Part shown: in pieces, positions 1 through 5,795 of the stretch
Position numbering within the stretch: the stretch's first letter is position 1
How the letters are laid out: every line of letters begins with the position of its first letter
Assembly: GCA_050743265.1 (NCBI GenBank)
Contig: JBOGEN010000089.1
Location: forward strand, 1 to 6,092
DNA length: 6,092 nucleotides
From: JBOGEN01 sp050743265
Lineage (GTDB): Bacteria > Actinomycetota > Actinomycetes > JBOGEN01
Direction of reading: 5' to 3'
Translations under genes and position numbers: made by a program
The notes under the pieces: generated by a model
Told to the model about the DNA's origin: nothing
The model's input: only the letters and a program-made list of their open reading frames with translations
The model's database searches: none

Positions 1-1
1 G

Positions 2-29
2 GTCACGTCCCGCGGTGTGGTGGAAGTTC
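2..29. repeat. Left terminal inverted repeat of the IS256-family element
   Basis: Bases 2-29 match the reverse complement of 1371-1398 at about 20 of 28 positions. The match includes the uninterrupted blocks CGTCCC and GTGGTG and the inner AAGT. With a one-base gap the similarity continues inward to a shared GGCC. The outermost base is uncertain because the window begins here. Confidence 0.75.
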
Positions 30-58
30 GCTGGCCGCGTGAGGCTTTGCGGTGCTGA

Positions 59-1279
59 CTATGCCGGGATCATCTGTGGTTGGTCCACCTCCTTGGGTGT
101 GGTGAGCAGGGCCATGGAGGCTTCGGAGAGGTAGCGCCGGTCGCTGACCTGCCATTCGTCGTGGGCTTCGATCAGGACGGCGCCGGATAGGCGGAGCAGT
201 GCCTGGGGGTTGGGGAAGACGCCGACGACGTCGGTGCGGCGTTTGATCTCTTTGTTCAGCCGTTCGAGCGGGTTCGATGACCAGATCTTCTTCCAGTGCG
301 CCACGGGGAAGTCAGCGAAGGCAGTCACCTCGTCGGCTGCGGCGCGGAGCATGGTCTCGACCTTGGGGAACTGCCGGCCGAGCATCGTGGCGATGACCTC
401 GAGCTGTTCACGCACGTGGGCCGCGTCGGGCTGGGCGAAGATGGTGCGCACCGCGGCGGCGACCATCTCCGCGGAGCCCTTGGGGACCTGGGCGAGCAGG
501 TTACGCAGGAAGTGCACCCGGCAGCGCTGCCAGCTGCAGCCGAGCAGCACCGAGGCGATGGCGGCCTTGAGCCCTTCGTGCGCGTCGGAGATGACCAGTT
601 GCACCCCAGCGAGGCCGCGGGCCTTGAGCGAACGCAGGAACGCCGTCCAGAACGCACCGTCCTCGGAGTCGCCGACGTCGAAGCCAAGCACCTCGCGGCG
701 CCCGTCCGCGGAGACGCCGACGGCGACCACGACGGCCTGGGAGACCACCCGGCGGTTCACCCGCGCCTTGCAGTAGGTCGCGTCGAGGAACACGTAGGGG
801 AACGCGGACTCGGCCAGGGAGCGGTCCCGGAACGCGGTCACCTCAGCGTCGAGGTCGGCGCAGATCCGCGAGACCTCGGAGCGGGAGATGCCCGAGTCCG
901 CGCCCAGGGCCTTAACCAGGTCGTCGACCTTGCGGGTGGACACGCCATGCAGGTAGGCCTCCATCACCACCGCGAACAGCGCCTGGTCCACCCGCCGGCG
1001 CCGCTCGAGCAGACTCGGGAAGAACGAGCCGGAGCGCAGCTTGGGGATGCGCAGCTCCAGGTCCCCGGCCGTGGTCGACAGCACCCGCGGCCGGTGCCCG
1101 TTGCGGTGCCCAGCCCGCAGCTCGGTGCGCTCGTGCGGGCCCGCGCCGATCACCGCCGTGAGCTCGGCCTCGATCAGAGCCTGGTAGATCGTGGTCGCCG
1201 CCTGCCGGATCCGATCATCGACCTCGGCGTTCTTGAGCGTTGCGAGCACCTCGAGCAAGGCAGACTGGTCCAGGGCCAT
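59..1279 (-). CDS. IS256-family (Mutator-type) transposase
   Basis: A DDE transposase that moves its own element by cutting and joining DNA at the terminal repeats. The frame is open to 1321, but I choose the ATG at 1279 (protein begins MALDQSALLEVL) because AAGGAG lies 9 nt upstream. This gives 406 residues, the usual family length. The catalytic triad is readable: Asp about 166 in FLDATYCK, Asp about 232 in VISDAHEG, and Glu about 339 in SNPLERLNKEIKRRT. These spacings agree with the family's D-D-E signature. The family motif CSWQRCRVHFLRN follows the second Asp, and an N-terminal RAGHRNGHRPR segment resembles the family's DNA-binding region. No stop or frameshift interrupts it, so it is probably active or only recently inactive. 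It is the only gene of the element. Confidence 0.95.
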   Translation of the reverse strand: MALDQSALLEVLATLKNAEVDDRIRQAATTIYQALIEAELTAVIGAGPHERTELRAGHRNGHRPRVLSTTAGDLELRIPKLRSGSFFPSLLERRRRVDQALFAVVMEAYLHGVSTRKVDDLVKALGADSGISRSEVSRICADLDAEVTAFRDRSLAESAFPYVFLDATYCKARVNRRVVSQAVVVAVGVSADGRREVLGFDVGDSEDGAFWTAFLRSLKARGLAGVQLVISDAHEGLKAAIASVLLGCSWQRCRVHFLRNLLAQVPKGSAEMVAAAVRTIFAQPDAAHVREQLEVIATMLGRQFPKVETMLRAAADEVTAFADFPVAHWKKIWSSNPLERLNKEIKRRTDVVGVFPNPQALLRLSGAVLIEAHDEWQVSDRRYLSEASMALLTTPKEVDQPQMIPA

Positions 1280-1288
1280 CGTGTGACT

Positions 1289-1294
1289 CTCCTT
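1289..1294 (-). promoter_or_regulatory. Ribosome binding site fixing the transposase start
   Basis: On the minus strand this reads AAGGAG, followed by a 9-nt spacer to the ATG at 1279. The upstream in-frame ATG at 1321 would place the site inside the coding region, so the site favours the shorter protein. Confidence 0.75.
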
Positions 1295-1370
1295 CGCGTG
1301 TTCCTTGGTCGGTTCACGCAAAGACTCACGCGATGGCCCCTCGGCATCTGGCTACGACGCGCGAGGCCGG

Positions 1371-1398
1371 CTACTTACACCACTCGGTGGGACGCCAC
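1371..1398. repeat. Right terminal inverted repeat of the IS256-family element
   Basis: This is the partner of the repeat at 2-29. Read on the minus strand it begins GTGGCGTCCC and ends GTGTAAGTAG. It lies upstream of the transposase start, as expected for this family. The outer boundary is good to a few bases only, so the adjacent target duplication cannot be assigned. Confidence 0.75.
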
Positions 1399-1553
1399 TC
1401 GACCTCGGTGCCAATCGCCCGACGGCAGGCTGATCCTCACCGCGGCCGCGGCCGCGGCACGACGATCGCCGAGGGCGCTGCCGTCAGCTCAGCCGTCAGC
1501 TGCAGCGCGGGCATCGAGAGAGAAAGAAGGCCAGGTACATACTTCATGGTCAG
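1399..1553. other. Spacer between the IS and tRNA-Ser, with a palindrome and a short direct repeat
   Basis: No gene is supported here. The spacer holds an 18-bp perfect palindrome made of three CCGCGG units (1440-1457). It also holds a 10-bp direct repeat, GCCGTCAGCT, at 1480-1489 and 1492-1501. Read on the minus strand, a pyrimidine-rich run (CTTCTTTCTCTCTC) follows the 3' end of the tRNA gene and could take part in 3' processing or termination; that role is a guess. Confidence 0.5.
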
Positions 1554-1642
1554 CGGAGGGCGTGGGATTCGAACCCACGAGCAGGGTCTCCCCTGCTAGC
1601 GGTTTTCAAGACCGCCGCACTAGGCCACTATGCGAGCCCTCC
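1554..1642 (-). tRNA. tRNA-Ser(UGA)
   Basis: A complete class II cloverleaf is visible on the minus strand. The 7-bp acceptor stem is GGAGGGC/GCCCTCC with discriminator G. The D stem is GCAT/GTGC. The anticodon stem GCGGT/ACCGC encloses loop CTTGAAA with anticodon TGA (plus-strand bases 1606-1608). The long variable arm AGCAGGG/CCCTGCT, typical of serine tRNAs, is a perfect 7 bp, and the T arm is GTGGG-TTCGAAT-CCCAC. The CCA tail is not encoded. It would read UCN-type serine codons, chiefly UCA. Its 5' side abuts a decayed integrase and its 3' side faces the IS. Confidence 0.97.
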
Positions 1643-1754
1643 TGACCTGCAGATTCGTAGCCGAGCTCGAGATCACTGGGATCTTCGGCCCGCGACTGTC
1701 CCGCAGGGTGGTCACCAGCACCGGTCGACGGCCTGGCACCGATTCCAGTCTGGC

Positions 1755-2144
1755 ATGACCGCCTTGCAGCGCCGCCTCGATCCGCTCGTCGGCGAACTCC
1801 TCCCGGCCTCGACGCAACTGGCGTAGGCCGAGTGCCTCGCGCCGACCCGTGCCCTGCTCGACGTGCGGCTCTCGGTAGCCGGAAGGCCCGCGCTCAACCA
1901 CAGCAACACAGCGGCATGACGCACAGCGACACAGAGGTATGACGCAGGTCGTACGGCCTGCGTGCCAAGGGCGACGTGACCTTCGTTGGGCTTAGCGCCA
2001 CCTGTCGAGCCCGGCGCCACACCGGCCCGTACGTCGTCTCCTGAATCGGGCCGCGCTGCTCGCTGCCGACTAGCCGCCCACCCTCGGCGAACCCGCACTC
2101 GGCGAGATGCCCTCGCACTTCACAACCAGCTCAGGCGGGGTCGG
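1755..2144 (-). pseudogene. Decayed tyrosine recombinase (phage/ICE-type integrase), C-terminal part
   Basis: Pieces of an actinobacterial tyrosine-recombinase catalytic domain follow one another in order but in different minus-strand frames. From the N-terminal side they are: PTPPELVVK (2118-2144); RGHLAECG, then TYGPVWRRARQVALSP, then SPLARRPYDLRHTSVSL; HAAVLLWLSAGLPATE in a second frame; AARRAGHGSAR, matching the conserved A-G-H box; SAYASCVE, carrying the likely tyrosine nucleophile; and REEFADERIEAALQ in a third frame. At least four frame changes are needed, one caused by a 23-bp tandem duplication (1901-1946). The N-terminal DNA-binding half and the first catalytic arginine are not recognisable upstream. 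The protein cannot be made. It presumably belonged to a prophage or integrative element; the family assignment rests on the RPYDLRH and AGH boxes and the tail. Confidence 0.85.
1901..1946. repeat. 23-bp imperfect tandem duplication inside the integrase remnant
   Basis: Copy 1 (1901-1923) and copy 2 (1924-1946) are directly adjacent and match at 20 of 23 positions. Both begin CAGC and end TGACGCA. On the minus strand they encode the same stretch twice (LRHTSVSL-like, then RHAAVLLW-like). Because 23 is not a multiple of three, the duplication shifts the frame within the catalytic arginine box. The three differences suggest the duplication is old or that the copies diverged after selection ended. 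Confidence 0.9.
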
Positions 2145-2202
2145 ACCGCTGCGCGCTCCGGGCACAAGGGCCTACCAACCGTGGTGAGTCCGGATGGTGA
2201 CG

Positions 2203-2238
2203 CTCTGTACAGAACCGTGCCCGTCGGTGTACACAGAG
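2203..2238. repeat. Inverted repeat CTCTGT-ACA / TGT-AC-ACAGAG
   Basis: CTCTGTACA (2203-2211) pairs with TGTACACAGAG (2228-2238) over nine base pairs with a two-base bulge, around a 16-nt spacer. It resembles an operator-type dyad or RNA hairpin. No flanking gene start makes a regulatory role obvious. Confidence 0.55.
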
Positions 2239-2287
2239 GGTGCGGCGGCGCCGGGCCCTGCAGGGGGGCGTTCGGCGCCGCCCCTCT
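2235..2287. repeat. Long G+C-rich inverted repeat (potential hairpin)
   Basis: A perfect 10-bp stem is formed by GGCGGCGCCG (2244-2253) and CGGCGCCGCC (2273-2282). After a 4-nt bulge on one side, AGAGG (2235-2239) pairs with CCTCT (2283-2287). The loop contains a further 10-bp palindrome, CCCTGCAGGG (2256-2265). There is no T-run after it on either strand, so a classical intrinsic terminator is not supported. It shares bases 2235-2238 with the preceding inverted repeat. Confidence 0.6.
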
Positions 2288-2584
2288 ACGTGGGTCCGCA
2301 CAGATCCGAACGACCGACGGTCAGTGTCCCGAAGATCCGGGGAAGGCTGTCGAGCCGACGCCCGGCAGCACGGGCGCGAGGCTTAAGCGCGGCCGCCATG
2401 CCCGCAAGGCGAGCGTCGTCGTGGTAGCTCAGACAGATTCGCACGCGCCACGGATGGTGAACTCGTCGAGGCGGACGTAGTCGCACACCTGCCCGGCACC
2501 GGCTACATGACGTCCGTGGCTGGCCACGCTGCGCGGGAGATCACCGCGTTTCACCGCCACAGTCCCGCGACGTTCTCGACCGAT

Positions 2585-3319
2585 TCAGCCAGCAGCTCCG
2601 CCTACGTGGTCCGGTCCGGGACCAAGGCGCGCCTCGTGGCGCTCGACGATCCACCGCGCCACCTCGCGGAGCTTGACGTTCTGTTGTGGGGAGACACGGA
2701 CCAGCGTGGCGAACGCCTCCGCATCGCTCAGCCTCTGCGAGGCCATCAGCAGACCCTTGGCCTTGGCGATGGGCTCGCGAGTCTGAAGGGCCTCGAGAAG
2801 CTGCTCGACCTTCTCAGCGCTCAGGTCACCATTGTTCGAGCGGCCGCACGCGGCTGTCCGGCGTGCCAGCCGTCCTGCGATCGCGACCCCGGCGGCTTGG
2901 TCGTGGATTCCGGCGATCCGGTAGTGGGCGGAGATCACACCCGCGACGCCGCCCGGAGTAACGCTCGGGAACGACGTGACCGCGGACGAGCCCGACTCGA
3001 GCATGACCGTTTGGTTCTCGGTTCCGTCGAAGACAGGGTCGTTCGCGACGTCGGGTACCCGCGACCACCGCGCCGCCGGCCGACGCGACCCCGCACGTCG
3101 TGTTCGGGCCGTCGACGACAGCAAAGTAATCGTGGAAAGCTCGAGAGAAGCCGTGGTTCGCGACAAGCAACAGACGCCCGCTCCGCGAGAGCGAATCTGA
3201 GCCGTAGCCATGTCTGCGCCGTTGTTGACCAACGCGGCCGCCGCCATGACGAACAGCGCGTCGAAGGGGGCAGCATCGAGCCACTCGCGCTCCAGCAGCT
3301 CGTCAGGCTGATCGAGCAT
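2585..3319 (-). CDS. GAF-ANTAR domain regulator with a frame-shuffled GAF segment (possible pseudogene)
   Basis: ANTAR proteins bind RNA hairpins and act as antiterminators; GAF domains sense small ligands. From the ATG at 3319 (weak GGGAG 8-9 nt upstream) the protein has 244 residues, normal for actinobacterial GAF-ANTAR proteins. The ANTAR domain is at about 170-228 (VEQLLEALQTREPIAKAKGLL, AEAFATLVRVSPQQNVKLREVA). The later GAF part is recognisable at about 88-133 (VPDVANDPVFDG, VTPGGVAGVISAHYR). Residues about 46-87 are out of frame: the adjacent minus-strand frame there encodes the expected GAF sequence (SGRLLLVANHGFSRAFHDYF, then TTCGVASAGGAVVA). A 1-nt loss near 3183-3184 and a 1-nt gain near 3058-3060 cancel. 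The product may be made but its GAF core should be disturbed. Family assignment is firm; functionality is doubtful. Confidence 0.8.
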   Translation of the reverse strand: MLDQPDELLEREWLDAAPFDALFVMAAAALVNNGADMATAQIRSRGAGVCCLSRTTASLELSTITLLSSTARTRRAGSRRPAARWSRVPDVANDPVFDGTENQTVMLESGSSAVTSFPSVTPGGVAGVISAHYRIAGIHDQAAGVAIAGRLARRTAACGRSNNGDLSAEKVEQLLEALQTREPIAKAKGLLMASQRLSDAEAFATLVRVSPQQNVKLREVARWIVERHEARLGPGPDHVGGAAG

Positions 3320-3687
3320 GCATGTCTCCCACTTCAGTCCTCCTGAGAGCGCGCACGGCCTTACCCAAGAGGACGGCAGTACCCGAGATCGAGATGTTCC
3401 CACCAGGAGACCTGATGTATCGCCGTCGTCTCCCAAACAGCCGTGCTTGCCGCGGGGAGCGGCGAAACTCACGTGCTGTGAGCGGTCGCTCGCTCACCGG
3501 CATGGGCGCGCCTCTCCCAGCGGGTCCCCAGTCGTCGACCTGAACGGCACCCGACGGACCCCACCGACGACGAGGTCGTCGACTTCCTCGACGTCGTCAA
3601 GGGGTCGACGGACGTTCCGACGGCTACTGCACCGCGGCCCTGGAGGTGCTGGGCCGACGGCGGTCGCAACTGGGCGCGGTCAGTGAA
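3320..3687. other. Intergenic stretch without a convincing gene
   Basis: This lies between the start of GAF-ANTAR and the end of the PIN/NYN-like gene, both on the minus strand, so it should hold the GAF-ANTAR promoter; I cannot point to reliable -10 and -35 boxes. AGGAGG occurs on the minus strand about 21 nt before the chosen ATG, too far to serve it normally. On the plus strand, bases about 3554-3607 read TDPTDDEVVDFLDVVKGS, which looks protein-like, but it has no start codon and the frame degenerates afterwards. It may be a fragment of a lost gene. Confidence 0.4.
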
Positions 3688-4155
3688 CTAGTCGACGCCC
3701 CCGCCCTGTCGGCCGCGTTCGAGGCGGTCCCACAGCCAGCGCGGCCCGACGGTGGCGCCGCCCAGCGAGGCCACCCGTTGACGCAAGCCCCGGTCTGCCG
3801 TCACCACCGTCACTGGTCGCTCACCATTCGTACGGTCCATCGCCCTGGACACGACGTCGACGATCTCGTCGTCCCCTGAGCCAGGGGCGAGGACGACCAG
3901 GACACCGTCGACCGTGCCCGGTTGCACACCCCGGCAGGCAGCGCCTTCGACGACGAGGACCACGTCGGTGTCGTCGAACCCGCCCTCGGTGAGCGCCTTG
4001 AGCAACCGGCGGGCAGCGGCACCGCGGTCTCGCCACCAGCCGTCCGGGCGTGACCCCACCACGTTGGCTGCGTCGACGACCAGCAACGACCGGTGCGGTC
4101 CGGTTTCCTCAGCGGCAGTGACCGGGACCTTCCCCGGGTCCCTGGGATCGCACAC
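3688..4155 (-). CDS. Small PIN/NYN-like domain protein (putative ribonuclease fold)
   Basis: The core begins with SLLVVDAANVVGSRPDGWW, a beta-strand ending in an acidic residue and Asn, as in NYN/PIN-type nuclease folds. Further conserved-looking acidic sites are Glu in VVLVVEGAA (about 70), the Asp pair in APGSGDDEIVDVV (about 95-96) and Asp in VTVVTADRGLRQRV (about 121). The end GPRWLWDRLER is familiar from a widespread, uncharacterised actinobacterial family. From the GTG at 4155 it has 155 residues, close to that family's size. The frame is open to an ATG at 4260 and another GTG lies at 4191; none has a good ribosome binding site, so the start is uncertain. The frame is intact. It is divergent from the hydrolase. 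Nuclease activity is inferred from fold, not shown. Confidence 0.75.
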   Translation of the reverse strand: MCDPRDPGKVPVTAAEETGPHRSLLVVDAANVVGSRPDGWWRDRGAAARRLLKALTEGGFDDTDVVLVVEGAACRGVQPGTVDGVLVVLAPGSGDDEIVDVVSRAMDRTNGERPVTVVTADRGLRQRVASLGGATVGPRWLWDRLERGRQGGGVD

Positions 4156-4369
4156 GGGCCGATGATCGCAGCCGGACCCGATCCCTGGCACCCCTGCGGC
4201 GGACGATCTTCGGGTGTCGCGCCAGCGCGCGCAGCTGTCTTCGTGGTGGCCACCGACCACGACGGGTGACGCCCCTGTTCGTCGGTGTCAGGGTCAGGTC
4301 AGCGCGCGTGCGTTCGATCCTCGCGTCGCACCGATCGTCGATACGCTCGGTCGCGTCGAACGGGGGGCC
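4156..4369. other. Divergent intergenic region between the PIN/NYN-like gene and the hydrolase
   Basis: Both neighbours are transcribed outward from here, so promoters for each are expected. No clear -35/-10 pair is visible; TACGCT at 4342-4347 is the best -10-like string on the plus strand but lacks a partner at normal spacing. If the PIN/NYN-like gene uses its upstream starts, part of this stretch is coding. Confidence 0.4.
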
Positions 4370-5150
4370 ATGGGTGCATACCTTGAGGTCGGCGACCTGA
4401 AGACCTGGTACCACGAACACGGGGAGGGCGACCCACTCGTCCTGCTCCACGGGGGGCTGTGCACCAACGAGACCTGGGGCCCGCAGCTGGCCGACTTCAG
4501 CGCGCGGTTCCGGGTGATCGCGCCCGAGCGGCGCGGCCACGGCCACACCCCGACGTCGAGGGCCCCCTGTCGTACGACGTCATGGCGAGCGACACCATCG
4601 GCTTCCTCGAGGCGGTCCTCGACGGCCCGGCGCACCTCGTGGGGTGGAGCGACGGCGGAGTCGGGCTGCTCGTCGCGATGGCTCGTCCCGACCTGGTACG
4701 CAAGCTCGTGGCGATCGGCGCGAACTTCGACACCTCGGGTGCCGTACCCGAGGTCGCCGCGGGGTTCGCTGCCACGCCGGCAGACAGCGATGACGTGGCG
4801 ACACTGCGAGGGCCGTACGAGGCGGTGTCCCCTGACGGACCAGCGCACTGGCCCGTCGTCTTCGCCAAGTTCATGGAGATGTTCTCCACGCAGCCGGCCA
4901 TCCCCGTCGACGACCTCGCACGCATCAGCGCGCCCACGCTCGTGGTCGCCGGCGACGACGACCTCATCACTCTCGAACACACGGTCGCGCTCTTCCGCGC
5001 GGTCCCGAACTCCGGGCTGGCCGTCGTCCCGGGGACGTCGCACATGCTCACGATGGAGAAGCCGGGACTGCTCAACCGATCGTCCTCGACTTCCTCCACG
5101 ACGAGCCCGCGCCCACGTTCACGCCCATCAGACGGGCGCAGGCCGACTGA
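4370..5150 (+). pseudogene. Alpha/beta hydrolase, interrupted by two 1-nt frameshifts
   Basis: A single-domain alpha/beta hydrolase of about 260 residues once two missing bases are allowed. It starts at the ATG at 4370 after a G-rich stretch. Frame 1 gives the strand and oxyanion loop GDPLVLLHGG and then FRVIAPERRGHGHTP. At the C-run 4548-4551 one base is missing and the sequence continues in frame 2: DVEGPLSYDV, the nucleophile elbow VGWSDGG (Ser about 94), the acid in TLVVAGDDDLI and the histidine in VVPGTSHMLTMEKPG. Near 5077-5079 another base is missing and the true C-terminus IVLDFLHDEPAPTFTPIRRAQAD appears in frame 3, ending at TGA 5148-5150. All catalytic residues survive, so the damage is recent or is sequencing error. 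The substrate cannot be told; similar enzymes include enol-lactonases and esterases. Confidence 0.88.
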
Positions 5151-5224
5151 CACGCATGTCGCCCGGTGGGCAGGGGCTCGATGTCGTCAGGCGGGACGGT
5201 CCCGTGGCGACTAGCGTCAGGCTC

Positions 5225-5557
5225 GTGAACCGAGAGCGCACCACCACCAGGCTGGCCTGGTTCCTCGGCGTCACGTTCATCGTGTTCGGGATCGCCGAGG
5301 TGGTCCGCGTCATCGGGTGGGGCGGCGGGGGACTGGCGTTCTGGTTCCTCAGCCTGTGTGGCGGCGGCACCATGATCTTGATCGGCAGCTTCGTGGTGAC
5401 CCGTCGCGCCTGGCTGTCGATCGCCTTGGTCACCGTCGGCTCGCTGGCCGCTTCCCTCGCAACGGCATGGACCGTGATCCTGCCCCTCCTCGCGATGACG
5501 CTGCTCGTGCTGACGATGCTGCGCCCGCGGGAGGGCGCCGGCCACGCCTCGGCGTAG
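5225..5557 (+). CDS. Small four-helix membrane protein of unknown function
   Basis: From the GTG at 5225 this encodes 110 residues: a short basic N-terminus (VNRERTTTR), then four hydrophobic segments at about 10-31 (LAWFLGVTFIVFGIAEVVRV), 36-58 (with WFLSLCGGGTMILIG), 61-82 (WLSIALVTVGSLAASLA) and 83-98 (ILPLLAMTLLVLTML), ending in a short charged tail. It is an inner-membrane protein with both ends probably in the cytoplasm. An in-frame GTG at 5204 is an alternative start; neither has a strong ribosome binding site. It starts 74 nt after the hydrolase stop on the same strand and could be co-transcribed, though the gap leaves room for its own promoter. I do not recognise the family. Confidence 0.7.
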   Translation: MNRERTTTRLAWFLGVTFIVFGIAEVVRVIGWGGGGLAFWFLSLCGGGTMILIGSFVVTRRAWLSIALVTVGSLAASLATAWTVILPLLAMTLLVLTMLRPREGAGHASA

Positions 5558-5795
5558 CGGACGTCCCGCCGAGCCCTACACGTCGCACATCCGCCGTACG
5601 CCCAGAAGGACCCAGCCGTCTCGAACCATGACCAACAACGCAGAAGTGCTTGCGTCGGGCGGCACGAGGCGTACGGTCACCTGAGGGTCGTGGCGCCATA
5701 AGCGACCTGTACGCCCGGACCAGGGCAAAGCCTCGGCCGGGCGGGACAGTGGGGCCGGGGCAGGCCGGCCGAGGGGGAGCTTTCGGGGGGACGAC
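5558..5795. other. Intergenic region upstream of the exported-protein gene
   Basis: About 240 bp without a supported gene. It contains a 9-bp perfect inverted repeat, CCGTACGCC (5594-5602) and GGCGTACGG (5668-5676), and a third GTACGCC at 5709-5715. The final bases before the ATG are a G-run serving as ribosome binding site. The promoter of the downstream gene should lie here, but I cannot place it with confidence. Confidence 0.5.
5785..5790 (+). promoter_or_regulatory. Ribosome binding site of the exported-protein gene
   Basis: GGGGGG lies 5 nt before the ATG at 5796. It supports that start, which is also immediately followed by a good signal peptide. Confidence 0.5.

Larger units (their letters stand above)
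1..1398 (-). mobile_element. IS256-family insertion sequence, apparently complete
   Basis: A single transposase gene fills almost the whole segment and is bracketed by imperfect terminal inverted repeats (2-29 and 1371-1398). The length of about 1.4 kb, one long ORF and the repeat placement fit the IS256 (Mutator-like) family. The transposase promoter should lie in the right end, between the right repeat and base 1294. The left end coincides with the window start, so the exact left boundary and the target-site duplication (usually 8-9 bp in this family) cannot be checked. The element looks intact, in contrast to the damaged genes nearby, so it is probably the youngest arrival here; that age ordering is inference. 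Confidence 0.85.
2145..2584. other. Gene-free stretch with two overlapping inverted repeats
   Basis: I find no convincing gene in about 440 bp. Open frames here are short, lack recognisable motifs and overlap on both strands. The upstream half of the integrase would be expected in the lower part but I cannot recognise it. Structured DNA is present at 2203-2287, described separately. A 14-bp near-palindrome (CGTGGC-TG-GCCACG, 2515-2528) sits downstream of the GAF-ANTAR stop codon. A short minus-strand run reading VCDYVRLDEFTIRGACESV followed by a stop (about 2430-2488) looks protein-like but matches nothing I know. Confidence 0.45.

Noticed and set aside
1399..1407. IS target-site duplication
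   Set aside because: The left flank lies outside the window, so the duplicate cannot be compared.
1440..1501. CRISPR or longer repeat array
   Set aside because: Only one short direct-repeat pair and a simple palindrome are present, with no regularly spaced repeats.
296..1645. Long plus-strand open frame of 449 codons opposite the transposase
   Set aside because: It is the antisense shadow of the IS256 transposase and tRNA, rich in His/Arg/Gly with no domain; the minus-strand protein has the catalytic motifs.
2235..2287. Intrinsic terminator
   Set aside because: The stem is strong but no T-run follows on either strand and no gene ends just before it.
2507..3346. Plus-strand open frame of 279 codons opposite GAF-ANTAR
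   Set aside because: Antisense shadow; its Arg-rich sequence shows no motif, while the minus strand encodes a clear ANTAR domain.
4294..5043. Minus-strand open frames opposite the hydrolase
   Set aside because: Shadows caused by high G+C content; the plus strand carries the alpha/beta hydrolase motifs in order.
5576..5680. Short minus-strand frame reading VTVRLVPPDASTSALL and ending GWVLLGVRRMCDV
   Set aside because: Only 34 codons from a GTG, no ribosome binding site, and third-position G+C lower than the neighbours; it looks somewhat protein-like but cannot be supported.
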